Below, in pieces: positions 36,650 to 45,499 of a DNA stretch of 64,000 bases (the stretch's first letter is position 1; each line of letters starts with the position of its first letter). A model generated the notes under the pieces. The model had not been told where the DNA came from. It did no database searches and saw only the letters and a list, made by a program, of their open reading frames with translations. A program made the translations under genes and the position numbers. This DNA is from Acidimicrobiaceae bacterium (GTDB taxonomy: Bacteria > Actinomycetota > Acidimicrobiia > Acidimicrobiales > Ilumatobacteraceae), in contig JACJWF010000005.1 of NCBI GenBank assembly GCA_020637295.1, positions 124,001 through 188,000 on the forward strand, in the 5' to 3' direction.

Positions 36650-37069
36650 CTACGGCGAGACTGCGGCGGCCAGGTGACGCATCAGGTCGTCGAGATCGCT
36701 GGCTGCTTCGAGGTCGTAGAACTCGGCGTCCAAGGCGGCGAAGGCGCTCGGGTCCAACTCGACCACCACGTCCTGTCGGGTGGTCCAGTCGGGGGTGTAG
36801 CCGTTGCCCAGGACGGCCATCGCGCGGCGGACCAGGTCGGCGAGCGCCGGTTCGCCGTTCGCCAAGGCAGCCGCGACGGCGTGCTCAGCCAGGTTGCCGG
36901 CGCTGTTGAAGAAGTACTGGTCGAAGCCGCCGTTGTTCACCTCCGTCCGCAGTCCGCCGATCGCCACCAGTGCGCGCTGTGCAGAAGTCCACGACGTGGG
37001 GTCTGCGAGTGCAAGTTGGGAGTAGAGCACCCAGGGGTCGCCCCCTTCGGTCGTCGCCCCACCAGCCAT
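36650..37069 (-). CDS. DUF4375 domain protein
   Basis: A 139-residue protein with the DUF4375 signature EVNNGGFDQYFFNSAGN near residue 45. Further helices include ALANGEPALADLVRRAMAVLG, and an Asp/Ala-rich end follows. DUF4375 proteins are cytoplasmic and uncharacterised, often near toxin or immunity genes. The ATG at 37069 is preferred; a GTG at 37111 would add 14 residues. It ends 10 bp upstream of the antitoxin gene and may share its transcript. Confidence 0.75.
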   Translation of the reverse strand: MAGGATTEGGDPWVLYSQLALADPTSWTSAQRALVAIGGLRTEVNNGGFDQYFFNSAGNLAEHAVAAALANGEPALADLVRRAMAVLGNGYTPDWTTRQDVVVELDPSAFAALDAEFYDLEAASDLDDLMRHLAAAVSP

Positions 37070-37125
37070 TGGCAGATCGTACGACCACTGCGCTGCATCG
37101 GACCTCGGCACGCGAGGATGGCGGC

Positions 37126-37803
37126 ATGGAACTGGCGAAGCCGCGGATCGACATCGGGCTGGCGACGAACCGGCTGGAGCCGATGCTGGCGTTCTGGCAG
37201 GGCGCCGGTGGCGCGACGTTCGACCACATCCTCCCCGTGCGGCGTGGGCAGGACCAGCACCGCCATGACATCGCCGGCAGCGTGCTGAAGGTCAACCACC
37301 ACGAGGCGCCGCTGCCGGTCACCCCGCCGAGTGGCTACCTGGAGTTGGTGGTGGCCCGCGAGGACGTCACCGAGCCCACGCCCCTCACCGACCCCGACGG
37401 CAACCGGTTGCTCCTCGTGCCTCCCGGCCATGAGGGGGTCACCCAGATCGGGGTTCGCCTGGGGGTGCGCGACGTGGACACCCACCGGCGCTTCTACGCC
37501 GGCGCGTTGGGTCTTCCCGAGGAGCGGACCGGCGTGTTCCGGGCGGGGGAGAGCGTGATCCTCCTCGAGCACGATCCGGCCGCGCCCGCGGACGCGTCGA
37601 TGCAGGGCACGGGCTGGCGCTACATCACGTTCCAGGTCTTCAAGGTGGACGCCGAGCATGCCGCCGTCGTGGCGGCAGGCGGGCAGGAGGCGTTGGCTCC
37701 GGTCACCCTCGGCACCACCGCACGCATCTCGTTGGTGCGCGACCCCGATGGCAACTTCATCGAGCTCTCCCAGCGGGCGTCGATCGTCGGAGCCCTCGAC
37801 TGA
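37126..37803 (+). CDS. Double-VOC (glyoxalase/bleomycin-resistance fold) protein
   Basis: A 225-residue protein with two VOC modules. The first (about 5-110) contains DPDGNRLLLVPPG, and the second (about 112-220) contains GVRLGVRDVDTHRRFYAGALG and ISLVRDPDGNFIELS. Members are metal-dependent lyases, dioxygenases or binding proteins; the ligand is not identifiable. It may be co-transcribed with the nitronate monooxygenase 51 bp downstream. Confidence 0.8.
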   Translation: MELAKPRIDIGLATNRLEPMLAFWQGAGGATFDHILPVRRGQDQHRHDIAGSVLKVNHHEAPLPVTPPSGYLELVVAREDVTEPTPLTDPDGNRLLLVPPGHEGVTQIGVRLGVRDVDTHRRFYAGALGLPEERTGVFRAGESVILLEHDPAAPADASMQGTGWRYITFQVFKVDAEHAAVVAAGGQEALAPVTLGTTARISLVRDPDGNFIELSQRASIVGALD

Positions 37804-37854
37804 GTCCCCAACCCACCCGAAGGTGCAGAGTTGGGGGACGGAAAGGACAGCACC

Positions 37855-38832
37855 ATGAGCATCAGCACACGATTCACCGAGACCTTCGGCGTTGAGCACC
37901 CGATTGTCCAGGGCGGCATGCAGTGGGTCGGCTTCGCCGAGATGGTGGCGCCGGTGGCCAACGCGGGTGCGTTGGGGTTCCTGACGGCGCTCAGCCAGCC
38001 GACGCCGGAGGACCTGGCCAAGGAGATCGCCCGCACCAGGGAGATGACCGACAAGCCGTTCGGCGTCAACCTCACCATCCTCCCGGCGATCAAGCCGCCG
38101 CCCTATGCCGAGTACCGCCAGGCGATCATCGAGGGTGGCATCGAGATCGTGGAGACCGCGGGATACAAGCCGCAGGAGCACGTGGACCACTTCAAGGAGC
38201 ACGGCATCAAGGTCATCCACAAGTGCACTGCCGTGCGCCATGCGCTGTCGGCGGAGCGGATGGGCGTGGATGCCATCTCGATCGACGGGTTCGAGTGCGC
38301 CGGTCACCCCGGCGAGGACGACATCCCCGGCCTGATCCTCATCCCCGCGGCGGCGAACAAGGTGAAGATCCCGATGCTGGCCTCCGGTGGCTTCGCCGAC
38401 GGCCGCGGCCTCGTCGCCGCGCTGGCGTTGGGTGCGGACGGCATCAACATGGGCACCCGCTTCTGCGTCACCAAGGAGGCGCCGATCCACGAGGCGTTCA
38501 AGCAGCGCATGGTGCAGAACGACGAGCGCGACACGAAGCTGATCTTCCGCACCCTGCACAACACGGCACGGGTGATGAAGAACGCAGTGAGCTCCGAGGT
38601 GGTGGACATCGAGGCCAAGGGCGGCGCCAAGTTCGAGGACATCATGCACCTCGTGGCCGGCAGCCGCGGCCAGCAGGCGATGAAGGACGGCGACCCCGAC
38701 GGCGGCATCTGGTCGGCCGGCATGGTCCAGGGCCTGATCAACGACATCCCGACCGTGAAGGAACTGATCGACCGGATCATCAGCGAGGCCGAGGAGATCA
38801 TCACCGCCCGCCTCGCCGGCGTCGTGAAGTGA
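37855..38832 (+). CDS. Nitronate monooxygenase (2-nitropropane dioxygenase family)
   Basis: A 325-residue FMN TIM-barrel enzyme that oxidises alkyl nitronates. It starts MSISTRFTETFGVEHPIVQGGMQWVG, with a GGAAAGGA-type ribosome-binding site. Further family signatures are GALGFLTA, PFGVNLTI, KVIHKCTAVRHAL, the His-bearing GFECAGHPGE and the FMN phosphate site LASGGFADGRGLVAALALGA with GTRFCVTKEA. Its length is normal for the class. Confidence 0.93.
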   Translation: MSISTRFTETFGVEHPIVQGGMQWVGFAEMVAPVANAGALGFLTALSQPTPEDLAKEIARTREMTDKPFGVNLTILPAIKPPPYAEYRQAIIEGGIEIVETAGYKPQEHVDHFKEHGIKVIHKCTAVRHALSAERMGVDAISIDGFECAGHPGEDDIPGLILIPAAANKVKIPMLASGGFADGRGLVAALALGADGINMGTRFCVTKEAPIHEAFKQRMVQNDERDTKLIFRTLHNTARVMKNAVSSEVVDIEAKGGAKFEDIMHLVAGSRGQQAMKDGDPDGGIWSAGMVQGLINDIPTVKELIDRIISEAEEIITARLAGVVK

Positions 38833-38881
38833 CGGGTCCCGCCCCAGCGGGATGACCGTGGATCCCTTCCGGGGCCGGCGG

Positions 38882-40111
38882 TCAGCACATGATCGTCGGG
38901 TCCGGGAGGATGGCGCCGTCGAGCGCGCCGCTCGGCCGGCCTGAAGGAGCGGCGCCGATGAGCGCGGCCTCGCCGCGGAATGTCGCCAAGATGGAGCGCA
39001 TCTCGGGTGTGTCGATGAGCGGTCGGAGCACGATGTTGCCGCCGATCGCGACGGCGGTCGAGTCGACCTGGTACTGCACGCTTCCTTCGCGATCGAGGTG
39101 TCGCAGCGCGTCGGCCAAGGACAGCAGGTCGTCGATGGTGAGGTTCCGGTCCCGGACGACGTAGGTCTGGAGCGACTCGATGAGCGCACGTGCGACGTCC
39201 GGTTCCAGCAGGCCTCGCTCGAGTGCCGTCGCGAGAACTCGGCGAAGCACGTCCTGCTGTCGGGCGATGCGACCGAAGTCGCCGGTGGGGTCTTCCTGCC
39301 AGGTGCCGTCGGCGTCGAGCTGCTGGAGGTGGCGGGAGCGCATGTAGGCAAGGGCTTCGTCGCCGTCGAAGGTGTGGCATCCGGCCGCCGGGATCTCGAG
39401 GCCGACGTGTCGGTCCTGAACGGGTGCGATGAAGGGAATGGCGATGCCGTCGATGGCGTCGATGATGTGCGTGAACGCGCAGAAGTCGATCTGGATGTGG
39501 TGGTCGACAGTGACGCCGAAGTTGTCGTAGATGGTCTGGGCGAGCAGCGTGGAGTCTTCCCGGAGATACGTCGAGGTGATGCGCTGATCACCTCGCCCGG
39601 GGACGGCAACCCACAGGTCGCGCGGGAACCACAGGATGGCTGCGCGGTGAGCGGCCGGATCGATCCGGAGGATCACGATGGTGTCGAAGCGCTCACCAAC
39701 TCGGGCCGGATCGGCCGGACCCGTGCCAGGCGGGTCGGTATCGATGCACGCACCAGAGTCGGCGCCGGTGATCAGCAGGTTCTCCACGTCGGTGCCGGCG
39801 AGCGGCGAGGTGCTTGCCGTGGCGGCCGTGGCACTGCCGCCGACGCCCATGGTGTTGCCAGGTGCTGTGCCGCGGCCGCCGTCGCCGCGAGCAATGAAGA
39901 GACCAGCCACGGTGAGGCCGGCCACGGCCAGCCCGGCCGCGCCGGGTAGAACTCCACGGCGGTGGGTGCGGGAGGCCGCTGCGGACCGGATGACGGAGTG
40001 GCCGTCGGCGAGGTGGTGGTCGTGGTGTGACGTCCACGCCAGGGGCGGTTCAGGGGCGTCGGCCGCGTCGGCATGGAGGGCTGAGCGGATGTCGTCGTCG
40101 AAGTTGGTCAC
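38882..40111 (-). CDS. LytR-CpsA-Psr (LCP) family protein
   Basis: A 409-residue membrane protein starting at GTG. The N-terminal 55 residues are cytoplasmic (TNFDDDIRSALHADA, then a His-rich SHHDHHLADGH), one span follows (about 57-80), then an external LCP domain. The domain shows GERFDTIVILRIDP, the Arg/Asp site ILWFPRDLWVAVPG and YMRSRHLQQLD, with DFGRIARQQDVLR. LCP enzymes transfer polyprenyl-linked glycopolymers to peptidoglycan. The gene overlaps the sigma-factor gene by four bases (GTGA), the position where an anti-sigma factor normally sits. Confidence 0.9.
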   Translation of the reverse strand: MTNFDDDIRSALHADAADAPEPPLAWTSHHDHHLADGHSVIRSAAASRTHRRGVLPGAAGLAVAGLTVAGLFIARGDGGRGTAPGNTMGVGGSATAATASTSPLAGTDVENLLITGADSGACIDTDPPGTGPADPARVGERFDTIVILRIDPAAHRAAILWFPRDLWVAVPGRGDQRITSTYLREDSTLLAQTIYDNFGVTVDHHIQIDFCAFTHIIDAIDGIAIPFIAPVQDRHVGLEIPAAGCHTFDGDEALAYMRSRHLQQLDADGTWQEDPTGDFGRIARQQDVLRRVLATALERGLLEPDVARALIESLQTYVVRDRNLTIDDLLSLADALRHLDREGSVQYQVDSTAVAIGGNIVLRPLIDTPEMRSILATFRGEAALIGAAPSGRPSGALDGAILPDPTIMC

Positions 40112-40599
40112 GGGTTGATCTCCTGGCGAAGGCGGGCAGTCGCACGGGTGAGGAGGGAACGGACGCTGCTGGCCCGCAGCCCCATCGCCCTGCCGATCGA
40201 GTCGTGGTCGAGGTCGGCCCAATACCGCAGGACCACCACGGTGCGCTCGTTCAGCGGCAGCCGGGCGATCACGTCGGCGAGACCTCCCGTCGGACCTTCG
40301 GTCGTGGTCGGTCTACCCGCCTCGGCGAGCATCTCGCGTCGGCGCTCGCGGCCGGATCGGCGGGCACGTTCGTAGACGCCATTGACGATCGTCCGGCGAA
40401 GGTACGCGGTGGGGCTGTCCAGTGTGTCGAACCGGGCGAACACGGAAGCGAATGCGTCGTGCACGACGTCCTCCACCACCGCCTCGTCGTGGGTGAGCAG
40501 CCAGGCCAGTCGAGCCCCGTCACGGCGCTGCTGGGCGTAGAACTCGCCGAAGCCCGATGTCGCGGTCTCGTCCGGGCCGTCCATCGGGAGCAGTCTCAC
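40108..40599 (-). CDS. SigE-family ECF sigma factor
   Basis: A 163-residue ECF factor. Region 2 runs over about 35-85 (HDEAVVEDVVHDAFASVFARF, then PTAYLRRTIVNGVYERARR). Region 4 runs over about 110-160 (RLPLNERTVVVLRYWADLD, DSIGRAMGLRASSVRSLLTRA). The start may be M1 at 40599 or M6 at 40584. It is upstream of and overlaps the LCP gene, so the two are co-translated. The LCP protein's cytoplasmic N-terminus is a possible anti-sigma segment. No autoregulatory promoter was recognised. Confidence 0.92.
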   Translation of the reverse strand: MRLLPMDGPDETATSGFGEFYAQQRRDGARLAWLLTHDEAVVEDVVHDAFASVFARFDTLDSPTAYLRRTIVNGVYERARRSGRERRREMLAEAGRPTTTEGPTGGLADVIARLPLNERTVVVLRYWADLDHDSIGRAMGLRASSVRSLLTRATARLRQEINP

Positions 40600-40679
40600 A
40601 GCACTTCAGATGCCGCCGGCTCCCCGAACGCTGCGGCCTACAACCTTTCCCTTGCTGCGCCCTCCGGACCGGCGCGGCG

Positions 40680-41006
40680 CTACTCCGGGAGTTCCGTGAG
40701 CAGCGTCGATGGAATGTCGCGCCGCTCGTGGAGCACCCTCCAGACATCGACGTGGTCGGGCGTGTCGAGGTAGAAGAGGACGTAGGGAAAGTCCGAGACG
40801 GGCCATGCCCTCACGCCGGGGAGCATCAACTCGTAGGCGACGCGCAGCGAGCCGATCTGCGGGTTGCGGCCGATGCGGGTTACCCCGCGCTGGACGGCAT
40901 CGATGCACTCGAGCGCCGTCGAGCCGCCGGCGTGCTGCTGGTAGTAGTCGATCGCCTCGGTCACGTCGGCAGTGGCCCGCTCGCGCAGCCTGACGGGTTT
41001 GGGCAC
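40680..41006 (-). CDS. parE: ParE/RelE-family toxin
   Basis: A 108-residue protein starting at GTG (MPKPVRLRERATADV). It has the ParE-like order: EAIDYYQQHAGGSTALECIDAV, then RIGRNPQIGSLRVAYEL, RAWPVSDFPYVLFYLD and VDVWRVLHERRDIPSTL. ParE toxins poison DNA gyrase, and RelE relatives cut mRNA on the ribosome; which applies is not certain. It lies 7 bp downstream of the antitoxin gene. Confidence 0.85.
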   Translation of the reverse strand: MPKPVRLRERATADVTEAIDYYQQHAGGSTALECIDAVQRGVTRIGRNPQIGSLRVAYELMLPGVRAWPVSDFPYVLFYLDTPDHVDVWRVLHERRDIPSTLLTELPE

Positions 41007-41013
41007 GGCGGGT

Positions 41014-41247
41014 TCAGCCGACCGAGCGAACGCGGTCTCGCAGTGCCTCGAAGAACGACTCGTCGGCCACCGGGCCGAGAGGCGTCGAGGCTCCCTCGAC
41101 AAGGAGCCCGCGGAGGCGCTCGCGGTCCTGATCCCGCCGGATCAGGTCTCGCACGTACTCGCTCGTCGAGCCATAACCGCCCATATCGACGCGCGCGTCG
41201 ACGAACGACTTCAGTTCATCCGGCAGCGACACGTTCATCGTCGACAT
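41014..41247 (-). CDS. parD: ParD-family ribbon-helix-helix antitoxin
   Basis: A 77-residue protein starting MSTMNVSLPDELKSFVDARV, a ribbon-helix-helix N-terminus. GGYGSTSEYVRDLIRRDQDRE follows, the ParD family signature, with an acidic tail. The start at 41247 was chosen over the ATG at 41274, which would add nine residues. It sits upstream of the toxin, as expected for a self-repressing pair. Confidence 0.88.
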   Translation of the reverse strand: MSTMNVSLPDELKSFVDARVDMGGYGSTSEYVRDLIRRDQDRERLRGLLVEGASTPLGPVADESFFEALRDRVRSVG

Positions 41248-41274
41248 GGAAGGCACCTTATCAGGGGATGGCAA

Positions 41275-41603
41275 TCCTTGCCATCAGCTCTCGTGCCCCA
41301 TCGACCAGCAGGCCGCAAGACGCGGTGACTGGTTCTCGTCGAGCAGGAACCTCACGCCGGTTGGCGGAGGGGGAGCTCCCGTTCCCGGACCGCCAGGGCT
41401 GAGTACCGGAGCGACTCGGCGATGTCCTCCGTGCCCGTTGTTCGGCCGTTGCGACTTGCCGCGCCGCTCGTTGCCGGCGACGTGACCGCGGGCCCGCCGA
41501 TCGCCTGAGCCTCAGCGTCTCGATCTCCAAACATGAGCGCGACATGAGCGCGGAGTTGCTCGCCCCGCGGTGCTAGGGCCGCACGGATCTGCACCGAAAC
41601 GCA
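41275..41603. other. About 330 bp gap with no supported gene
   Basis: The only longer frame (minus strand, 41352-41594, 80 codons) has no recognisable domain and ordinary shadow-like composition. The part next to 41247 should contain the parDE promoter. A short palindrome, GGCAATCCTTGCC, is at about 41268-41280 and could belong to the ParD operator. Confidence 0.4.
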
Positions 41604-41630
41604 GGTGGCCGGCCATTTCGGCCGACCACC
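41604..41630 (-). terminator. Hairpin downstream of tRNA-Arg
   Basis: An 11 bp stem with one G-U pair and a five-base loop lies eight bases beyond the 3' end of the tRNA on the minus strand. No T-run follows. It probably ends tRNA transcription. Confidence 0.5.
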
Positions 41631-41637
41631 TCCTCAG

Positions 41638-41710
41638 CGCGCTCGAAGGGACTCGAACCCCTAACCTTTTGATCCGTAGTCAAATGCTCTATCCATTGAG
41701 CTACGAGCGC
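41638..41710 (-). tRNA. tRNA-Arg (anticodon ACG)
   Basis: Minus-strand cloverleaf of 73 bases. Acceptor arm GCGCTCG/CGAGCGC with discriminator G, D-arm AGCTCAATGGATAGAGC, anticodon stem TTTGA/TCAAA around loop CTACGGA (anticodon ACG), and T-arm with GGTTCGAGTC are all present. CCA is not encoded. ACG with inosine at position 34 would read CGU, CGC and CGA codons. Confidence 0.96.
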
Positions 41711-41760
41711 TTGCGGGTGACGAGTCTAGAGGCGCCGCCGCACATCGGCTACCCGATTCG

Positions 41761-42390
41761 TCAGAGGCGGGCGTCCAGCACGGGGACGGCGCCGTCCAGT
41801 TCCTCCAGCGCCGGGCGGCGGCCCATCGCCGCGCACAGCAGGCTCTGGCCGGGGCCGGTGATCTCCGCCCCGTCACCCCACGACCACTCGATGTCCTTCG
41901 CCACCAGCCGCAGGCCCTGCAGGCGCTTGCGTGGCAGGAACGTGCCCCGGTCGCGGCCCGAAGTGACGAACTCCAGGCTCGCCTGCACGGCATCCTTCGG
42001 CACCTCGCGGCGCACACCCAACGGCCGCCGGATGTCGTAGCCGTGCACGATCACGTCGGTGAGCGGTGCGATCAGACCGATCGGGGGGTGCTTGGTGTTG
42101 TGCGCGTTGGCCCGCATGGAGGCGGCGATCTCGTGGATGGGGGTGCGCACGAGCTCTCGTGTCAGCACGTCCACCGCCCTCGGAAACGAGCCCCGAGCGC
42201 GCAGCACCCGCCACACGAAGCCGGGCGTGGAGATGCTCCACAGGAACGTCAGGTGGGCGGCGACATGATGCACCGACCAGCCATGGCACAACGACGGGGT
42301 CTCGAGCTGCTCTGGGGTGAGCGTCTCCAAGAGGCCCGCGAGCGCCTCACGTTCGACCGCCACCGCCGCGGCGATCTGTTCCTGTTCCAC
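41761..42390 (-). CDS. DinB-fold maleylpyruvate-isomerase-family protein
   Basis: A 209-residue protein of the mycothiol-dependent maleylpyruvate isomerase/DinB superfamily. It has EREALAGLLETLTPEQL, SLCHGWSVHHVAAHL (first metal-site His region) and LTDVIVHGYDIRRPLG (second His). A C-terminal part with WSWGDGAEITGPGQSLLCAAMGRR resembles an SCP2-like lobe. Members are thiol-dependent metalloenzymes; the substrate is unknown. A similar protein is encoded at 60547. Confidence 0.82.
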   Translation of the reverse strand: MEQEQIAAAVAVEREALAGLLETLTPEQLETPSLCHGWSVHHVAAHLTFLWSISTPGFVWRVLRARGSFPRAVDVLTRELVRTPIHEIAASMRANAHNTKHPPIGLIAPLTDVIVHGYDIRRPLGVRREVPKDAVQASLEFVTSGRDRGTFLPRKRLQGLRLVAKDIEWSWGDGAEITGPGQSLLCAAMGRRPALEELDGAVPVLDARL

Positions 42391-42417
42391 CGGACCCTCC
42401 CTGGGTTCGGCGCAACA

Positions 42418-43971
42418 CTACAGCGCCCATGGCCCCCAGCCGCCCGCCCGGTTGTAGAGCGCGACGGCGACGTAGGCGTTCACCATGGGGTCGAGCAGCT
42501 GCTGAGCAGAGGTGACCCCCATGCCGGCCAGCCAGCCCTTGTGCACGTTGAAGTAGATCTGGAACAGGCCGTAGCAGCAGTAGTTCTTCGCAGTCGGCAC
42601 CAGGTTGCTCTCCCGGGTGGCGATGCGCACGGCCTCGTCCTCGAGATCATCCGGCCATACGTAGCGGATGATGGCCTCCACCTCGGCGCGGGTGTAGCTG
42701 GTCTTCACCGGGGGCAGCGTCGTCGGCGGGGCCGTGGTGGTGGTCGGCTTGGCCGTCGTCGTCGGCGCCTGCGTGGTGGGTGCGGCAGTCGTGGGCGGCA
42801 GCGTCGTCGGCGACGAGGCGTTGGCGGGCAGGCAGACCTTCTGGCCGGGGAACAGCGGCGACGCCGCGGTCGCGTTGTTGACGGCGTACAGATCGGTGAC
42901 CTTCACGCTGACCTTCTGGGCGATGAAGATCCAGAAGTCGCCGGCCACCACGGTGTACGTCTTCGTGCAGGCCGCGGGCGACTCGGCCGTCTCCACCTGG
43001 GCCGGCTGGGTGCCGGAGGGCGTGGCCGCCGCGGTGGTGGCGGGCGCCGCTGTGGTCGCGGTGGCGGCCGTGCTGGCCGGTGCGTTGGTGGCCACCGCGC
43101 CGCCGGGCTGCTGGGCAGCGGTGGCGGGTGCGGCCTGGCCGTCCGCGGCGGCGGCCGGCTCGGTGGCGGCATCGGCCGACGCGGCCACCTCGACGGCACC
43201 GTCCGCCGCACCGGGCGCGGTGCCGGTGGCGATGGTGGCCGGCCGGTCGGGCGCCGGCGCGGTGGACGCGGTGTCGCCGCCGGAACGAAGCCCGAGTGCG
43301 ACCGGGATGCACAGCGCGATCACCAGGGCCAGCGCGCCGACCCGGCGCAGGAGCGGGTCCACGTGCTGCAACCCGTTGGCCAGCGTGGCACGTGTGCCGG
43401 ACCCGGTGTGCACGACGTCCGCCTCGGTGACCTGCGGGCGGCGCACGCCACCGGTGACGTCACGGGGCGTGGTGGCGGCCGGGGCCGATGCGCGCGGCGG
43501 GGCGTCCTCCGTGACTCGGGGGATGCTGCCGGTGTGCTGGCGGCTGCCGGCTGGCCGCGGGGGCGTTGCCGGGCGGCGGACGTTCAGCCGAGCGGTCGGT
43601 GAGGTGTCGTCGGTGCGGGGGATGCGCCGTACGGCCGGGCCGGTGGGGCGGGCCACGGAGCGCATCGGCGCCGGGCGCAGGTTGAACCCGTCACGAGCGC
43701 TGTACGCGTCATAGCCGTCGAACTCGTCCAGGTCATCGAACTCGGTCTGGTCGTACACCCTGGGGGTGGACGGCGCAGCGGGTGGTTCCTCGGCCCGGAA
43801 GTCCCACTCGTCGTGGTGACGGTGAAAGGCCTGGCCCAGCTTGGGCAGTGCCTGGGTGATCCTGGGGATCGACTGGGTGATGCGCTCCAGGCGCGACGTG
43901 GGCTCGTCGTTCCAGAATCCGGAATCGTCACCGCCGTCACCGTCGGTCCAGTTGTCGTACCGCTCACGCAT
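42418..43971 (-). CDS. LysM and lysozyme-like (transglycosylase-type) cell-wall protein
   Basis: A 517-residue membrane-anchored protein. The cytoplasmic N-terminal half (about 1-205) is charged and Pro/Arg-rich. One membrane span follows (about 210-230, VGALALVIALCIPVALGL). An Ala/Thr linker leads to a LysM domain (about 336-382: TYTVVAGDFWIFIAQ, LFPGQKVCLP), a Thr/Pro linker and a C-terminal lysozyme-like domain (about 430-517: RIATRESNLVPTAKN, YGLFQIYF, PMVNAYVAVALY). The Glu in TRESN is the likely catalytic acid. It should bind and cleave peptidoglycan. Confidence 0.85.
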   Translation of the reverse strand: MRERYDNWTDGDGGDDSGFWNDEPTSRLERITQSIPRITQALPKLGQAFHRHHDEWDFRAEEPPAAPSTPRVYDQTEFDDLDEFDGYDAYSARDGFNLRPAPMRSVARPTGPAVRRIPRTDDTSPTARLNVRRPATPPRPAGSRQHTGSIPRVTEDAPPRASAPAATTPRDVTGGVRRPQVTEADVVHTGSGTRATLANGLQHVDPLLRRVGALALVIALCIPVALGLRSGGDTASTAPAPDRPATIATGTAPGAADGAVEVAASADAATEPAAAADGQAAPATAAQQPGGAVATNAPASTAATATTAAPATTAAATPSGTQPAQVETAESPAACTKTYTVVAGDFWIFIAQKVSVKVTDLYAVNNATAASPLFPGQKVCLPANASSPTTLPPTTAAPTTQAPTTTAKPTTTTAPPTTLPPVKTSYTRAEVEAIIRYVWPDDLEDEAVRIATRESNLVPTAKNYCCYGLFQIYFNVHKGWLAGMGVTSAQQLLDPMVNAYVAVALYNRAGGWGPWAL

Positions 43972-44167
43972 GGTCGCTCGTCACCCCTTTCGGACCCGCC
44001 TGGGCCGTCGGCCGTGAAAGATGACGAAGTGTCTACACCGGTTGTCATGAAAACGCAACAGTGTGTCAGATAGATGACGGCGAGTGGTGGATGGTCGGGG
44101 TCGCCGACAGCCACCCTTCGCGGTCAGTGTTAAGGTCGCTTTCAGTGGGCGTTGGGAGGCGCTGCCC

Positions 44168-45496
44168 ATGAGCCGGTCCCTCGTGATACGGCTCGCGGTG
44201 AGGGTGATCGTGTTCGCAGGGTTGAGCGTGGCGATCTCCCTGGTTTTCGCGTGGGCAGCGGCGAACGTGCCGGCCATCGCGTGGCTCGTCGGGCTGGCCT
44301 CGCTGGCCATCCTGGGCTGGACCGTCTACCAGTTGCTGCGCTCCCCCCGGCCGCTCCCCGCGGCCATGCTCACCGGGGCCGCCGCCGTGCTGGCCCTGCT
44401 GATGGCACTGGTCATCGACAATGCCACCGAGCCGTCCGTCGCGTCCGCCCGGCCGGACGGCACCGTGGTGGCAACTGCTGATGCCGGCTCTCCATCGGTG
44501 GCACCCACCGTCGCCGTGGTCGGCACGGACGCGTCCCGCCCCACGGGTGGACCTGACTCCGCGGCCCCCACGACCCTGGCCCCGGGCACCGGCCAGCCCC
44601 TGCGCCTGACCGTGGCCAGCGACGGGGTGCTCGACCGCCTGACCATCGGGCTGGACGGTGATGTGCTGGCATCTACCGGTTCGGACATCTGGTTGTACTC
44701 CCTGGAGCGCCCCGGCGAGCCCGTCCACCTGTCGCTCGCCGGCGGCGCCGTCACGGTGGTGGAGCAGCCGGCTGGCACCACCGTCACCCCCACGGTCGCC
44801 GGCAGCGACCTGACGGTCGAGGTGACGCCTGCCGGTGGTGGTGCGTGGTCCGTGGTGCGTGGCGACACGCGCATCCCCGACATCGGCCACCTCTCCGCTG
44901 ACGGCACGGTGGACACGTCGGCGGCCGGGCCGCTGGCAGCGGAGCTGGAGGCTGCGCTCGTGCGCATCGAGCTCGGTGTGCCGGCCCTGGCCCCCGCGGC
45001 GGCCGACTACGTCATGTCACTCATCGGCCGCCAGCTCCTGCCGGGCACGTTCGTGTTGGACCGCCGCCCCATCGGCGACCCGTCGGCCGCGGCCACCCAG
45101 GTGGTGTTCGCCGTGGCACCGCCCACGCTCTCCCAGACCGGCGGCAGCGACCCCACCACGGGCGTCTGGTTCACCGCCACAGGGCGGCTCACCTGCTCGG
45201 CGGGCAGTTGCACCGCCGCCGACGACCTGGTCTTCCCCATCGATGCCGCGCTGGCCATTCTCGACCACCCCGACCAGCTGGTGCTCAGCGCCCTTCCTGA
45301 CGGCGATCACCTGGGCGTCGCCACCACGTGCACCGACGTCACCGCCGTCCCCGACGGTGGCCCGACGCCCGGCCCCACCTGCTGGCTGCCCGACGGGCGG
45401 CCGACCGTTCTCGAGCGACCCTCCATCGGCGACCGGCTGGAACTTGCCGCCACCTCCGACGCTCCCGACCCCGATCGGATCGAACCTCCGGAGTGA
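44168..45496 (+). CDS. Membrane protein of unknown function, partner of giant protein
   Basis: A 442-residue protein starting MSRSLVIRLAVRVIVF. Three membrane spans occupy about 8-32, 37-55 and 63-82, and an external beta-rich part of about 360 residues follows. That part has VTVVEQPAGTTVTPTVAGSDL-type repeats and a few cysteines (CSAGSCTAAD) near residue 345. I recognise no family. It is divergent from the LysM gene and its stop is three bases before the ATG of the 2147-residue gene, so both are surely one transcription unit. Confidence 0.7.
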   Translation: MSRSLVIRLAVRVIVFAGLSVAISLVFAWAAANVPAIAWLVGLASLAILGWTVYQLLRSPRPLPAAMLTGAAAVLALLMALVIDNATEPSVASARPDGTVVATADAGSPSVAPTVAVVGTDASRPTGGPDSAAPTTLAPGTGQPLRLTVASDGVLDRLTIGLDGDVLASTGSDIWLYSLERPGEPVHLSLAGGAVTVVEQPAGTTVTPTVAGSDLTVEVTPAGGGAWSVVRGDTRIPDIGHLSADGTVDTSAAGPLAAELEAALVRIELGVPALAPAAADYVMSLIGRQLLPGTFVLDRRPIGDPSAAATQVVFAVAPPTLSQTGGSDPTTGVWFTATGRLTCSAGSCTAADDLVFPIDAALAILDHPDQLVLSALPDGDHLGVATTCTDVTAVPDGGPTPGPTCWLPDGRPTVLERPSIGDRLELAATSDAPDPDRIEPPE

Positions 45497-45499
45497 CCC

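Noticed and set aside
41352..41594. 80-codon minus-strand frame between parD and tRNA-Arg
   Set aside because: There is no domain, no ribosome-binding site and no codon bias to support it.
41638..41710. tRNA-Arg as attachment site of an island carrying parDE
   Set aside because: No integrase gene and no repeat of the tRNA 3' end were found within the window.
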